Positions 6,544 to 13,658 are shown, counted from the stretch's first letter. The stretch: DNA of 16,748 nt from Candidatus Aenigmatarchaeota archaeon (GCA_015520105.1 WAQT01000002.1:1-16748); one strand, 5' to 3'. A program made the numbers and translations. The notes: generated by a model from the sequence alone, not told the origin.

Positions 6544-7067
6544 AATATCCCCTGCATTATCACTATGGCAAAAAGAATGAACGCAACCATCGCCACCACA
6601 GACGCTGTCAAGAGTCCCGCATTCATGTTAATCAGGGAATAAAAGAACAGTCCGGACAGCGCAAGAAATATCGCGATATAATATGCAAGGGCCGCTGTCT
6701 TCACCCTCCTTCCGGACCTCCTTACCTGAGTATAGGCAAACCTCTCCTTTCTTGTCCACACCTTTCCCCTGGAGGGATGGCTTGCCTCTCCGGAATAATG
6801 AAGAATCTCCTTTCCTGTCCTCCTGTCCACGGACTTTATGACATACCTTCCGGGACCGTACCTTCTCAAAAGCTCGTTGGATATGGAATCCCTGTGATAG
6901 AGGTCGAAAGGCCTCCTGTACTCCTCGTAGAGGTCTATCAGCTCCTCCTTTCCGTTCTTCTCTTCCACCCTCTGCACGATATACTTCCTTCTCTTCCTCA
7001 CACTGTCAGCAGAAATCCGCACCCTCGGCTTCCTGAACGCCCTCTTCACAGAAGAAATCCTTCCCAT
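6528..7067 (-). CDS. Basic protein with C-terminal membrane hairpin
   Basis: 179 residues, family unknown. The first 120 residues are soluble and strongly basic (many Arg, including VRKRRKYIVQR and RYGPGRYVIKSV), with no Cys and no recognisable catalytic motif. Two hydrophobic helices follow (about 124-146 and 150-172) with a very short loop, so both ends of the protein should face the cytoplasm. The basic domain could contact nucleic acid or acidic lipids. The start at 7067 is supported by a TATA box 25 bases upstream. Its stop codon lies inside the 3' end of the DUF763 gene (16-base convergent overlap). Confidence 0.75.
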   Translation of the reverse strand: MGRISSVKRAFRKPRVRISADSVRKRRKYIVQRVEEKNGKEELIDLYEEYRRPFDLYHRDSISNELLRRYGPGRYVIKSVDRRTGKEILHYSGEASHPSRGKVWTRKERFAYTQVRRSGRRVKTAALAYYIAIFLALSGLFFYSLINMNAGLLTASVVAMVAFILFAIVIMQGIFYETE

Positions 7068-7087
7068 GAAACAATATTGGATTCAAT

Positions 7088-7098
7088 GATTTATAACC
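7088..7098 (-). promoter_or_regulatory. TATA box of the 6528-7067 gene
   Basis: Minus-strand GGTTATAAATC, centred about 25 bases before the ATG at 7067, in the 40-base gap after the zinc-ribbon gene. A good TATA consensus with leaderless spacing, so this gene can be transcribed independently of its upstream neighbour. Confidence 0.65.
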
Positions 7099-7107
7099 CT
7101 CTGCATG

Positions 7108-7368
7108 TTATGCCCTTCCGGCCTTCTTCTCCTTCTTCAGCTGGCTCATCAGCCTTGGAAGCCTTATAAGAAGCCCGCATCCCGAGCACTTCACAGAAAA
7201 CGGCCTTTTCCACTCCTTCTCTCCAGTCTCGTTGTGCCCGCACTCCGGGCACCTGTACCTGAACTTTGCAACCCCTGTATCCTTAGGAACCATCACCGCA
7301 ATGCTTCCCTTCTCCTCTCCCGCCTTGTTGAGAAGCACCCTGTTCGTTATGTACTTGTAGTTTCCCAT
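7108..7368 (-). CDS. Zinc-ribbon protein
   Basis: 86 residues. Two CxxCG knuckles, Cys40/Cys43 (YRCPECGHNETG) and Cys61/Cys64 (VKCSGCGLLIRLPR), form a classic four-Cys zinc ribbon, flanked by a basic C-terminal tail (KKEKKAGRA). Small ribbons like this usually bind nucleic acid or act as modules of transcription or translation complexes. The first 35 residues look like a beta-rich extension. I cannot assign a named family. The start at 7368 has AAGG just upstream and a TATA candidate (minus-strand TTTAATA, 7392-7398) about 27 bases away. It is divergent from the rhomboid gene, with only 37 bases between the start codons. Confidence 0.8.
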   Translation of the reverse strand: MGNYKYITNRVLLNKAGEEKGSIAVMVPKDTGVAKFRYRCPECGHNETGEKEWKRPFSVKCSGCGLLIRLPRLMSQLKKEKKAGRA

Positions 7369-7405
7369 AACCTTCTTATTAATTCAGAAAGTATTAAAGT
7401 TTTCC
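7369..7405. promoter_or_regulatory. Compact divergent promoter
   Basis: The 37 bases between the opposing ATGs at 7368 and 7406 hold two TATA candidates. TTATTAATT (about 7376-7384, plus) lies 26 bases before the rhomboid start. TTTAATA (7392-7398, minus) lies 27 bases before the zinc-ribbon start. Each box falls between the other box and its start site, so factor binding at one should block the other. Confidence 0.5.
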
Positions 7406-8038
7406 ATGGCCGGCTTTGGATGGTGGGCGCTGAAGCTTTCCGCTCTCATAGCGGCAGTGTTCGCTCTCTCCCAGCTCTTGCCGGACCTCCTCTACCCTTC
7501 CATGGTTCTTGTTTCCTCAAGGGCCTTCTCAGAGCCCTGGAGGCTTCTAACCCACATCTTCATGCACGCCAGCGTCACCCACCTTCTCTCAAACCTTTTT
7601 ATTCTTAGCCTCTTCGGCACGATTCTCGAGGCACGCATCGGTTCGAGAAGGTTCCTTCTTGTATTCTTCCTCTCCGGACTCGCCTCCTCTGCTGCGGACA
7701 TCCTCTTCTACGAGTCCACTCTCGGAGCATCTGGAGCGATATTCGGGGTGGTCGGCTGCCTCGCCGCCTTCAGGCCAAGAACCGTGGTCCTCGCCTTCGG
7801 AGTCCCCATGTACGCCATTATAGCGGCCGCCGCGTGGATGCTTCTTGACCTTGCCGGAACCTTCTATCCAGGCAACATAGCGCACTGGTCCCACCTGTTC
7901 GGCCTCGCTGCAGGAGCAGCCTATGGCATGTACCTCAGAACACTCATGCCTTCCGAACCCCGCAGAGTCAAGAAAAATCATGAGGAAATAAGTGACAGCG
8001 AACTCGATGAGTGGGAGAGGAAATACATGTTCCGCTGA
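7406..8038 (+). CDS. Rhomboid family intramembrane serine protease
   Basis: Cleaves membrane-anchored substrates within or next to their transmembrane segments. 210 residues with about six hydrophobic helices. Family marks are TWRLLT-like PWRLLTHIFMHAS (44-56), NLFILSLFGTILE, the catalytic-serine motif GASGAIFG with Ser109, and the catalytic histidine His163 in AHWSHLFGLAAGAAYG. The His50/His54 region corresponds to the conserved His of helix 2. The Ser-His dyad is intact, so it should be active. The C-terminal tail (about 183-210) is charged and cytoplasmic. No extra soluble domain is present. A natural substrate could be one of the nearby envelope proteins, but that is only a neighbourhood guess. 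Confidence 0.93.
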   Translation: MAGFGWWALKLSALIAAVFALSQLLPDLLYPSMVLVSSRAFSEPWRLLTHIFMHASVTHLLSNLFILSLFGTILEARIGSRRFLLVFFLSGLASSAADILFYESTLGASGAIFGVVGCLAAFRPRTVVLAFGVPMYAIIAAAAWMLLDLAGTFYPGNIAHWSHLFGLAAGAAYGMYLRTLMPSEPRRVKKNHEEISDSELDEWERKYMFR

Positions 8039-8041
8039 AAC

Positions 8042-8051
8042 AATTTATATG
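8042..8051 (+). promoter_or_regulatory. TATA box of the lipoprotein gene
   Basis: AATTTATATG, centred about 27 bases before the ATG at 8074. No ribosome site lies in between, so a leaderless message is predicted. Confidence 0.6.
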
Positions 8052-8073
8052 CACTTGAACAATAATAACAATT

Positions 8074-10149
8074 ATGAAAACCCCCTTCATGCTGATAGCG
8101 GCCCTCTTTCTTGTGATAGCGGTATCCGGATGCGTGAACATTTCTCCCGAGGATTTTGCAAAAGCGAACCCGTTCATACAGGATTTCCTGAAAGAACATC
8201 CCAACGCAAAGATAATCCTTTCCCATTTCACGGAAAAGCAGGCCAACAGCAGCATCGAGGATATAAGAAGGGACTGCGACAACCCCTACATGGAACCGAA
8301 GGAGTATTACAGGATAACAGTCTATGACAACGAGACCGGTTTCAAGGCGGTGGTGTGGATAGACTGGAAGACGAAGGTTGTGGAGTGCGCCTACAAGGAG
8401 GGAGGCGGAAAGAAGGAGTATCCCAACAAGGGCGTTGTGAACCCCGGAGAGTGCAAGAGCCATTACAAGAAGAAATGTTTTGAAGGCGATGTCTATTGGT
8501 TCGACTCGTGCGGAAACAAGCAGGAGAAAGAGAAGGAATGCGAGAACGGCTGCGCCGAGGGAGCATGCATAGGAGAGGAGTGCAAATCCCATGCAAAATT
8601 CGCCTGCTACGGACAGCACGTCTACTGGTTCGATTCCTGCGGCAATGTCCAGGAGAAGAAGGAATACTGCAAGAACGGCTGCGAAAACGGCTTCTGCAGA
8701 GAGAAGCCGAAATACTGCGAGGACGCAGGCGGATACTGTGAGTACGGAGAACCTTCAACAGCAACGGTTGTTGCATGTCCAGAAGACGCGAAGCTCTGCC
8801 CTGACGGAACGTCTGTTGGCAGAGTCCCTCCGAACTGCGACTTCAAGCCCTGCCCGACAGACCTTGAGAACTGCCAGCAGTACTACGAGTGCCCGAACGG
8901 CGAGAAGGTGGAATACTGCAAGATTGTTGAAGAAGTGATTCCGGGAGAGTGCGAGAAAAAGGAGGTGTGCAAGGAAGTGTGCACCGACAGTGAGAACTCC
9001 ACTCTCAATTCAACAAACTCGGCATGGAATTCCTCCTGCGAGACCGTGTGCGAAATTGTTGAGGAATGCGCAGAACAGCAGGTCATAAAGAAATGCGTGT
9101 GCGAGACTCCGGAATGCCCGCCAAAAGAGAAGCCCCCCACCTGCAAGGAAGGATACGCCAAGACTGACGATTACTGGTGCAAGGAGGGAGGGACGTGCTG
9201 CATCCCTGAGACAGAGCACAGGGCGCTGTTAATAACAAATGAAAAATATACACAGGATCCCTATATAATTGATGATGTGAAGATAAAATACTCTTTTGAT
9301 GATTTCTTTGTTCCTTATCGTGATGCAATGATTATAAACGTCAGATACAGTGGTGGATGTGAAGAGCATGACTTCATATTATCCTGGAATGGTTACTTTC
9401 TGAAATCCTATCCGCCGCAAGTGGACTTTTATTTGTGGCATGACAACAATGATGATGCATGCGAAGCTGAGATATCAAGAACTCTGGTATTCGATGTGAC
9501 TCCTTTGAGAAACTATATGAGAGATAGTGAAATAAAGACCGTTACTGTAAATCTTCACGCATGGCCTGACAACAATCTAAGCAGAGTGTTACAATACAAT
9601 ATTTCATATGTGAACGAATCGGTGGAATGTATCTTCCACAACTCCACAAAAATACAAACATGCTATACTATAGATAAAAAATATCAATGTTCAGGAAAAG
9701 ACTCCTGCTCAGTGGAAATCACTGAACCTGAAGGCACCATGCTGGAATGGGTTGGCACGTGCTTCACCAAAGACCCTCAGACAACAACTATAGATGGGAA
9801 TAACGAAACTGTAATTTTTAGATGTGATATTAATTTTTGGGATTGCCAATCAGAAGGAGAAACCTGCGGAGGTATAGCCGGATTGAAGTGCTGCTCAGGC
9901 CTTGAATGCAAACTCGAAGGGGACTATCCTGACGCCTCTGGAAAATGCGTGAAGGAGGAGAAGTGCTGGGATTCTGACGGCGGCAGAAACTACTATGAGA
10001 AGGGCGTAGTCGAGACGTCACAAGGCAAGAAGCTTGAAGACCACTGCAACGACGACGGCACGCTCACCGAGAAGTTCTGCTCGGACGGAGACGCCAAGGC
10101 CGAGAAGGTCGTGTGCGAGAACAGCTGTTCAGACGGCGCCTGCACATAA
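8074..10149 (+). CDS. Cysteine-rich mosaic surface lipoprotein
   Basis: 691 residues, exported and probably lipid-anchored: MKTPFMLIAALFLVIAVSGC is a signal peptide ending in a lipobox with Cys20. I count 57 Cys in all, pointing to a disulfide-stabilised extracellular protein. Parts in order: an N-terminal domain (21-120); two tandem Cys repeats (126-165 and 169-208, sharing ECKSH and VYWFDSCGN); a CPDGTSVGRVPPNC module (about 242-255); a Cys/Asn/Thr-rich segment (265-376); an A/T-rich-coded module (about 384-590) with SGGCEEHDF and PPQVDFYLWHDNNDDACEA; a six-Cys knottin-like block (591-625); and a C-terminal Cys block (631-690) resembling the repeats. Similar mosaics occur in archaeal surface proteins, where the binding partner is unknown. 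No enzyme motif is seen. Function not assigned. Confidence 0.85.
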   Translation: MKTPFMLIAALFLVIAVSGCVNISPEDFAKANPFIQDFLKEHPNAKIILSHFTEKQANSSIEDIRRDCDNPYMEPKEYYRITVYDNETGFKAVVWIDWKTKVVECAYKEGGGKKEYPNKGVVNPGECKSHYKKKCFEGDVYWFDSCGNKQEKEKECENGCAEGACIGEECKSHAKFACYGQHVYWFDSCGNVQEKKEYCKNGCENGFCREKPKYCEDAGGYCEYGEPSTATVVACPEDAKLCPDGTSVGRVPPNCDFKPCPTDLENCQQYYECPNGEKVEYCKIVEEVIPGECEKKEVCKEVCTDSENSTLNSTNSAWNSSCETVCEIVEECAEQQVIKKCVCETPECPPKEKPPTCKEGYAKTDDYWCKEGGTCCIPETEHRALLITNEKYTQDPYIIDDVKIKYSFDDFFVPYRDAMIINVRYSGGCEEHDFILSWNGYFLKSYPPQVDFYLWHDNNDDACEAEISRTLVFDVTPLRNYMRDSEIKTVTVNLHAWPDNNLSRVLQYNISYVNESVECIFHNSTKIQTCYTIDKKYQCSGKDSCSVEITEPEGTMLEWVGTCFTKDPQTTTIDGNNETVIFRCDINFWDCQSEGETCGGIAGLKCCSGLECKLEGDYPDASGKCVKEEKCWDSDGGRNYYEKGVVETSQGKKLEDHCNDDGTLTEKFCSDGDAKAEKVVCENSCSDGACT
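8449..8697 (+). repeat. Tandem Cys-rich coding repeat
   Basis: Two units of 40 codons (8449-8568 and 8578-8697), offset by 129 bases, inside the lipoprotein gene. Both contain ECKSH, VYWFDSCGN, a Gln-Glu-Lys run and a closing C-x3-C-x4-C. A degenerate third copy (CSDGDAKAEKVVCENSCSDGAC) ends the protein at residues 669-690. Confidence 0.8.
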
Positions 10150-10154
10150 ACATT

Positions 10155-10183
10155 GTTTCTGCAAACCTTTATCAAACAGAAAC
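10155..10183 (+). terminator. Weak hairpin after the lipoprotein gene
   Basis: GTTTCTG (10155-10161) and CAGAAAC (10177-10183) are perfect 7-base arms around a 15-base loop, starting 6 bases after the stop codon. It could end or stabilise the lipoprotein transcript. There is no T-run after it, so the terminator call is tentative. Confidence 0.3.
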
Positions 10184-10191
10184 CAGAATAT

Positions 10192-10245
10192 AAACGGCTT
10201 TTACGGACGCTTCCGCTGTCATAAAAAGCCGTTGGCCAAAATATG
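10192..10245 (+). repeat. 54-base direct repeat, copy 1, with hairpin
   Basis: Identical over 54 bases to 10292-10345. Contains AACGGCTTTT (10193-10202) and AAAAGCCGTT (10224-10233) as 10-base inverted arms. An inner stem, GACGC-TTCC-GC(T)GTC, lies between them, so RNA or single-stranded DNA would fold into a long stem. The self-complementary TTGGCCAA (10232-10239) follows, then an AAAATATG TATA-like element. Confidence 0.9.
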
Positions 10246-10264
10246 CAAAATAATCTGGTGATTG

Positions 10265-10324
10265 ATGATGTTGGATATCGGCTTCCCTTTCAAACGGCTT
10301 TTACGGACGCTTCCGCTGTCATAA
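10265..10324 (+). CDS. 19-codon leader or aborted duplicate ORF
   Basis: ATG ATG ... TAA, encoding MMLDIGFPFKRLLRTLPLS. Its ATGATG lies exactly 100 bases before the ATGATG of the permease, whose product begins MMLDFAF, and each follows the same repeat and TATA-like element at the same distance. The second half of the ORF (from codon 10) is read through repeat copy 2 and is Leu-rich. It may be a leader peptide whose translation affects the copy 2 hairpin, or the remnant of a duplicated gene start. Too short to prove as coding. Confidence 0.3.
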   Translation: MMLDIGFPFKRLLRTLPLS

Positions 10325-10345
10325 AAAGCCGTTGGCCAAAATATG
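10292..10345 (+). repeat. 54-base direct repeat, copy 2, with hairpin
   Basis: Perfect copy of 10192-10245, exactly 100 bases downstream. Its right end supplies the TATA-like AAAATATG about 24 bases before the permease ATG at 10365. The palindrome TTGGCCAA (10332-10339) sits directly on the upstream edge of that TATA element, where a repressor dyad would be expected. Confidence 0.9.
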
Positions 10346-10364
10346 TAATATTCAGGCGATCTCC

Positions 10365-11486
10365 ATGATGCTCGATTTCGCTTTCAAGAGCATAATGAGG
10401 CAGAAGAGCAGGGCAATACTGACAACACTCGGAATACTTATAGGCATTGCCGCTGTCGTTGCGCTCGGTTCGATAGCAGAGGGCATAGACAGCGCTGTCC
10501 AGAGCGGACTCGAGCTCAGCGCAGGAAAGATAACCGTGATAGAGAAGGACTCCGGCTTCTTCGGCTTCTTCGGAGAACTCACCGATGAGGATATAGAGAG
10601 CATCCGTTCAGTCAGTGGAATAAAGGACATGGTTCCCGTCCTGATTTACGTAGAGAACATCCAGCCATTCCAGGGACCGGAGAATCAGGTGATAGGCATA
10701 GAGCCCGGCAAGGGAGAATACTTTCTGGGAGAGAACATAAAATACGAAGAAGGAAGAGGCATAGAGGACGGAGAGAGCGGGGTGGCTGTGATAGGAAGCG
10801 CGATAGCAAGGAAATACAACCTGGCTGTAGGAGACTTCTGGACCGTGAAGAACGAGGATTTCGAGATAGTCGGCATTCTTGAGGAGACAGGCATTCAGGA
10901 CATAGACAAGTCCATAATAGTTCCATTTGATGACCTCAGGGACGCCCTGGACACCGATACTTTCCAGATGATATACGTTGTCCCGGAGGACGTGAAGGAC
11001 ACAGAGGCGATAGCAGAGGAGATAGAGGATGCTAACGAAAATCTTGACGCGCTGACCACAAAGGAGCTTGCAAGGCAGGCAGGCCGCCTTGTTGAGCAGA
11101 TAAGAGGATTCAATTTCGCTATAGGAGCCGTAGCAGCGTTCGTTGGCGGTCTTGGAGTGATGAACACCATGATAATGTCTGTTCTCGAGAGAAGAAGGGA
11201 GATAGGCGTGATGAAAGCGATTGGCGCAACCAACAGGAAAATCCTTTCCCAGATACTCGCGGAATCCGCCCTGATAAGCCTTATCGGAGGCGTCGGCGGG
11301 GTGGTGCTCGGCATAGGAGGCGCCCTGGTGCTGAGCGGAATGTTTGCAGGAGTGACGCCTGTAGTGACGCCCTCCCTCGCGCTAACCGGACTCGCCTTCG
11401 CCCTCTTCCTAGGCCTCGCAGGCGGATACTACCCTGCAAGGAAGGCCGCAAAGCTCGACCCGGTGGAAGCCCTGAGATACGAGTGA
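10365..11486 (+). CDS. MacB/FtsX-type ABC transporter permease
   Basis: Membrane subunit of a type VII (MacB-like) ABC system, which works by mechanotransmission rather than by moving substrate through the membrane. 373 residues from the ATG at 10365; 10368 is equally possible, and the upstream TTG at 10332 lies in the repeat and is rejected. First membrane helix at about 17-37 after MRQKSRAILTTLGILIG. A large extracellular MacB core domain (about 45-250) follows. Three more helices (about 255-280, 305-335, 340-362) form the FtsX domain, with ERRREIGVMKAIGATNRKI and the closing YPARKAAKLDPVEALRYE, both diagnostic. The ATPase gene starts 4 bases after its stop. The promoter overlaps repeat copy 2. 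Confidence 0.93.
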   Translation: MMLDFAFKSIMRQKSRAILTTLGILIGIAAVVALGSIAEGIDSAVQSGLELSAGKITVIEKDSGFFGFFGELTDEDIESIRSVSGIKDMVPVLIYVENIQPFQGPENQVIGIEPGKGEYFLGENIKYEEGRGIEDGESGVAVIGSAIARKYNLAVGDFWTVKNEDFEIVGILEETGIQDIDKSIIVPFDDLRDALDTDTFQMIYVVPEDVKDTEAIAEEIEDANENLDALTTKELARQAGRLVEQIRGFNFAIGAVAAFVGGLGVMNTMIMSVLERRREIGVMKAIGATNRKILSQILAESALISLIGGVGGVVLGIGGALVLSGMFAGVTPVVTPSLALTGLAFALFLGLAGGYYPARKAAKLDPVEALRYE

Positions 11487-11490
11487 AAGC

Positions 11491-12177
11491 ATGAAACCGA
11501 TAATAGAGGTCAGAAACGTAAAAAAATGCTACGGAAAAGAGCAGGGCCTTGAGTGCGAAACCGAGGTCCTGAAAGGAATAAGCCTGCAGATAGAGAGAGG
11601 CTCTTTTGTCTCCATAATGGGCCCCTCGGGCTCCGGAAAGACCACGCTCCTAGACATCATGGGCGCCCTTCTCAGACCGACGTCCGGGGAGGTCTTGATA
11701 GACGGGGTGAAACTCTCCTCTCTCGACGACAACGGCCTCGCAAGAATACGGGGAAAAAAGATAGGCTTCGTGTTCCAGCAGTATAATCTCATAGCGAGCC
11801 TCACAGCCACCGAGAACGTCGAACTTCCCATGAGAATAATGGGAATGGGCAAGGAGAATGCCAGAAGAAGGGCAGTCTCCCTCCTCCGTTCCGTCGGCCT
11901 GGGCCACAGGCTTGAGAACAGGCCAAGCCAGCTGTCCGGCGGAGAGCAGCAGAGAGTCGCCATAGCAAGGGCCCTTGCGAACGAGCCGGAAATCATTCTC
12001 GGCGACGAGCCCACGGGAAATCTCGACACAAAGACAGGGGAATCAATCCTTGGCATACTCAAGAAACTGAACAAGAACAAGGGCTATACCATAGTGCTTG
12101 TCACCCACGACCCAAGAATAGCGGGATATTCCGACAAAGTTATAAAAATACGGGACGGAAGAATAATAAGCGGGTGA
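11491..12177 (+). CDS. MacB/LolD-type ABC transporter ATPase
   Basis: Nucleotide-binding subunit that powers the adjacent permease. 228 residues with every catalytic element: Walker A GPSGSGKT (44-51), Q-loop FQQYNLI (Gln96/97), signature LSGGEQQR (148-155), Walker B IILGDEPTGNLD (Asp172, Glu173) and H-loop VTHD (His206). FQQYNLIASLTATENVELP and DEPTGNLD are typical of the LolD/MacB/FtsE class. Four bases separate it from the permease stop, and the next gene follows 4 bases after its own stop, so the genes are one transcript. An insertion GKEQGLECETEV at residues 15-26 precedes the Walker A, as is usual in this class. Confidence 0.95.
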   Translation: MKPIIEVRNVKKCYGKEQGLECETEVLKGISLQIERGSFVSIMGPSGSGKTTLLDIMGALLRPTSGEVLIDGVKLSSLDDNGLARIRGKKIGFVFQQYNLIASLTATENVELPMRIMGMGKENARRRAVSLLRSVGLGHRLENRPSQLSGGEQQRVAIARALANEPEIILGDEPTGNLDTKTGESILGILKKLNKNKGYTIVLVTHDPRIAGYSDKVIKIRDGRIISG

Positions 12178-12181
12178 TTCC

Positions 12182-13330
12182 ATGTTCTCTCCAAAAATCC
12201 TTCTCATTGCATTTGCCGCGTTCCTTCTTATCCCTCATATCTCCGCAGCTTCCATAGAGGTCGGGAATGCCGACATAGTCCTCACCTCCCAGTCTCCCTA
12301 TCCAGCGGAGCCGGGAGGAAACGTAGATGTGGAGATAGAGGTCCAGAACAACGGCCTCTCTGACGCCACGGACGTCCAGGTGGAAATCTTCCCAGAGCCT
12401 CCCTTCTCCCTTCTTCCCGGTCAGAAGAGCATCAAGACCTTCTCGCGAATAACAGCGCAAAGCTCGGTCAAGACCTCCTACAGGCTCTCTGTGGAGAGCG
12501 GAGCTGTCTCAAGCGACTACGAGCTGAAGTTCAGGATATACACGGACCGCACAAGAACCAATTACGTCGAGAAAAAGGTCACAATCTCCGTGAGGGGAAC
12601 TCCCAAGATGGTGATACAGGACGTCACGACAGAGCCTGAAGATATCGAGCCCGGGGGAACCGCAAGGATAAACGTTGCAATAAGAAACGTAGGCTCTGGA
12701 AACGCGAGGCAGGTTGAAGCAATCTTCAACTCCACCTCGAGCGATATATTCCCTGTCCTCTCAAGGGGAAGAATATACCTGGGAGACCTTGAGGCCGGCC
12801 AGACCAAACAGGCCCTCTTCGAGGTCAGCGTGAGCACGGAAGCGGAGCACAAGACCTACCCGGCCGCAATAACCCTTATCTACAGGGACGAGACCAATGC
12901 AGACAGGTCCGAATCCTTCTCCATAGGCATTCCTGTCACAGGAACGATAATCATGCAGATAATATCAGTCGAACCGGACTACGACAGGAACGCGCTGGAC
13001 ATAGAGGTCGCTAACAAGGGAACAGCGGACGCTACTGCTATAGAGGCAAAACTCCTTGTAGACGGCAACGCAGCAGGCGTGGATTACGTGAGCACCCTGA
13101 AGGCGACAAAAAAGACCAGATTCAGCTTCCCGCTCGTTAACGGGAATGCCAGGCTTGTTCTTGAATACACGAATCCCTCGCTCAGGAAGATAAGCGAAAC
13201 AAAGGAGCTTGGAAACCTGAGCTTCGCTCCCAAATCGGGAGACAACCTCTCAGGCATCGCGATAGCAGCGGTTGCAATAATCATACTCTATGTCCTTTAC
13301 AGCAGACTCTCCGGAAAAAGGCAAAGATAG
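12182..13330 (+). CDS. Membrane-anchored CARDB-like surface protein
   Basis: 382 residues. Signal peptide in residues 1-22 (ILLIAFAAFLLIPHISAAS). Then three beta-sandwich domains of the CARDB/COG1361 type (about 30-138, 142-250 and 255-345), each with EPGG- or NVG-like turns such as PYPAEPGGNVDVEIEVQNNG and IEPGGTARINVAIRNVGSG. A single C-terminal membrane helix (about 357-374) is followed by a short basic tail. It should stand on the outer face of the cell, held by the last helix. Its place 4 bases after the ATPase fits an extracellular partner of the permease core domain, much as adaptor proteins pair with MacB systems, but the partner role is inferred. CutA begins one base after its stop (TAGCATG). 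Confidence 0.88.
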   Translation: MFSPKILLIAFAAFLLIPHISAASIEVGNADIVLTSQSPYPAEPGGNVDVEIEVQNNGLSDATDVQVEIFPEPPFSLLPGQKSIKTFSRITAQSSVKTSYRLSVESGAVSSDYELKFRIYTDRTRTNYVEKKVTISVRGTPKMVIQDVTTEPEDIEPGGTARINVAIRNVGSGNARQVEAIFNSTSSDIFPVLSRGRIYLGDLEAGQTKQALFEVSVSTEAEHKTYPAAITLIYRDETNADRSESFSIGIPVTGTIIMQIISVEPDYDRNALDIEVANKGTADATAIEAKLLVDGNAAGVDYVSTLKATKKTRFSFPLVNGNARLVLEYTNPSLRKISETKELGNLSFAPKSGDNLSGIAIAAVAIIILYVLYSRLSGKRQR

Positions 13331-13331
13331 C

Positions 13332-13658
13332 ATGGCAGCTGTTCTGGTGTACATAACATGCAAGAATCCCGAGGAAGCCGAGAGCATAGCAAGGCTCCTT
13401 CTCGAAAAGAACCTCATAGCCTGCGCCAACATAATACCGCGGAGCCTCTCCCTCTACAACTGGAAAGGGAAGCTGGAGAAGGCAAACGAGACAATCCTCA
13501 TAGCAAAGACAAGGAAAGAGCTTGTCCCGAATGTGGTTTCCGAAACCAGGAAGATGCACAGCTACGAGCTTCCCTGCATACTCTCCATCCCAATCGAGGG
13601 AGGAAACCCCAGATTTATAGAATGGATAGAGAGCGAAACCTCCAAGCAATGCCGATAA
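13332..13658 (+). CDS. cutA: CutA1-like protein
   Basis: Small cytosolic trimer of the CutA1/PII-like fold, linked in bacteria to divalent-cation tolerance; its real job is unsettled. 108 residues from the ATG at 13332, one base after the preceding stop; a longer reading would run back into that gene. Family marks: VLVYITCKNPEEAESIARLL (about 4-23), EKNLIACANIIP with the conserved ACxN turn, the YNWKGKLEKANE strand, and HSYELPCILSIPIEGGN with the PxI motif near the end. It is the last gene of the permease-ATPase-CARDB operon. Whether CutA is functionally tied to that transporter or just a passenger cannot be told from sequence. Confidence 0.93.
   Translation: MAAVLVYITCKNPEEAESIARLLLEKNLIACANIIPRSLSLYNWKGKLEKANETILIAKTRKELVPNVVSETRKMHSYELPCILSIPIEGGNPRFIEWIESETSKQCR

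Noticed and set aside
10192..10345. CRISPR-like pattern: two identical palindromic repeats with a 46-base spacer
   Set aside because: Only two copies. The repeat is longer than usual CRISPR repeats, no cas genes are near, and the second copy abuts a promoter and gene start. A duplicated regulatory unit fits better.
10332..10364. TTG start of the permease inside repeat copy 2
   Set aside because: The extra 11 codons lie in the promoter/repeat, and the ATG at 10365 follows a TATA-like element at leaderless spacing.
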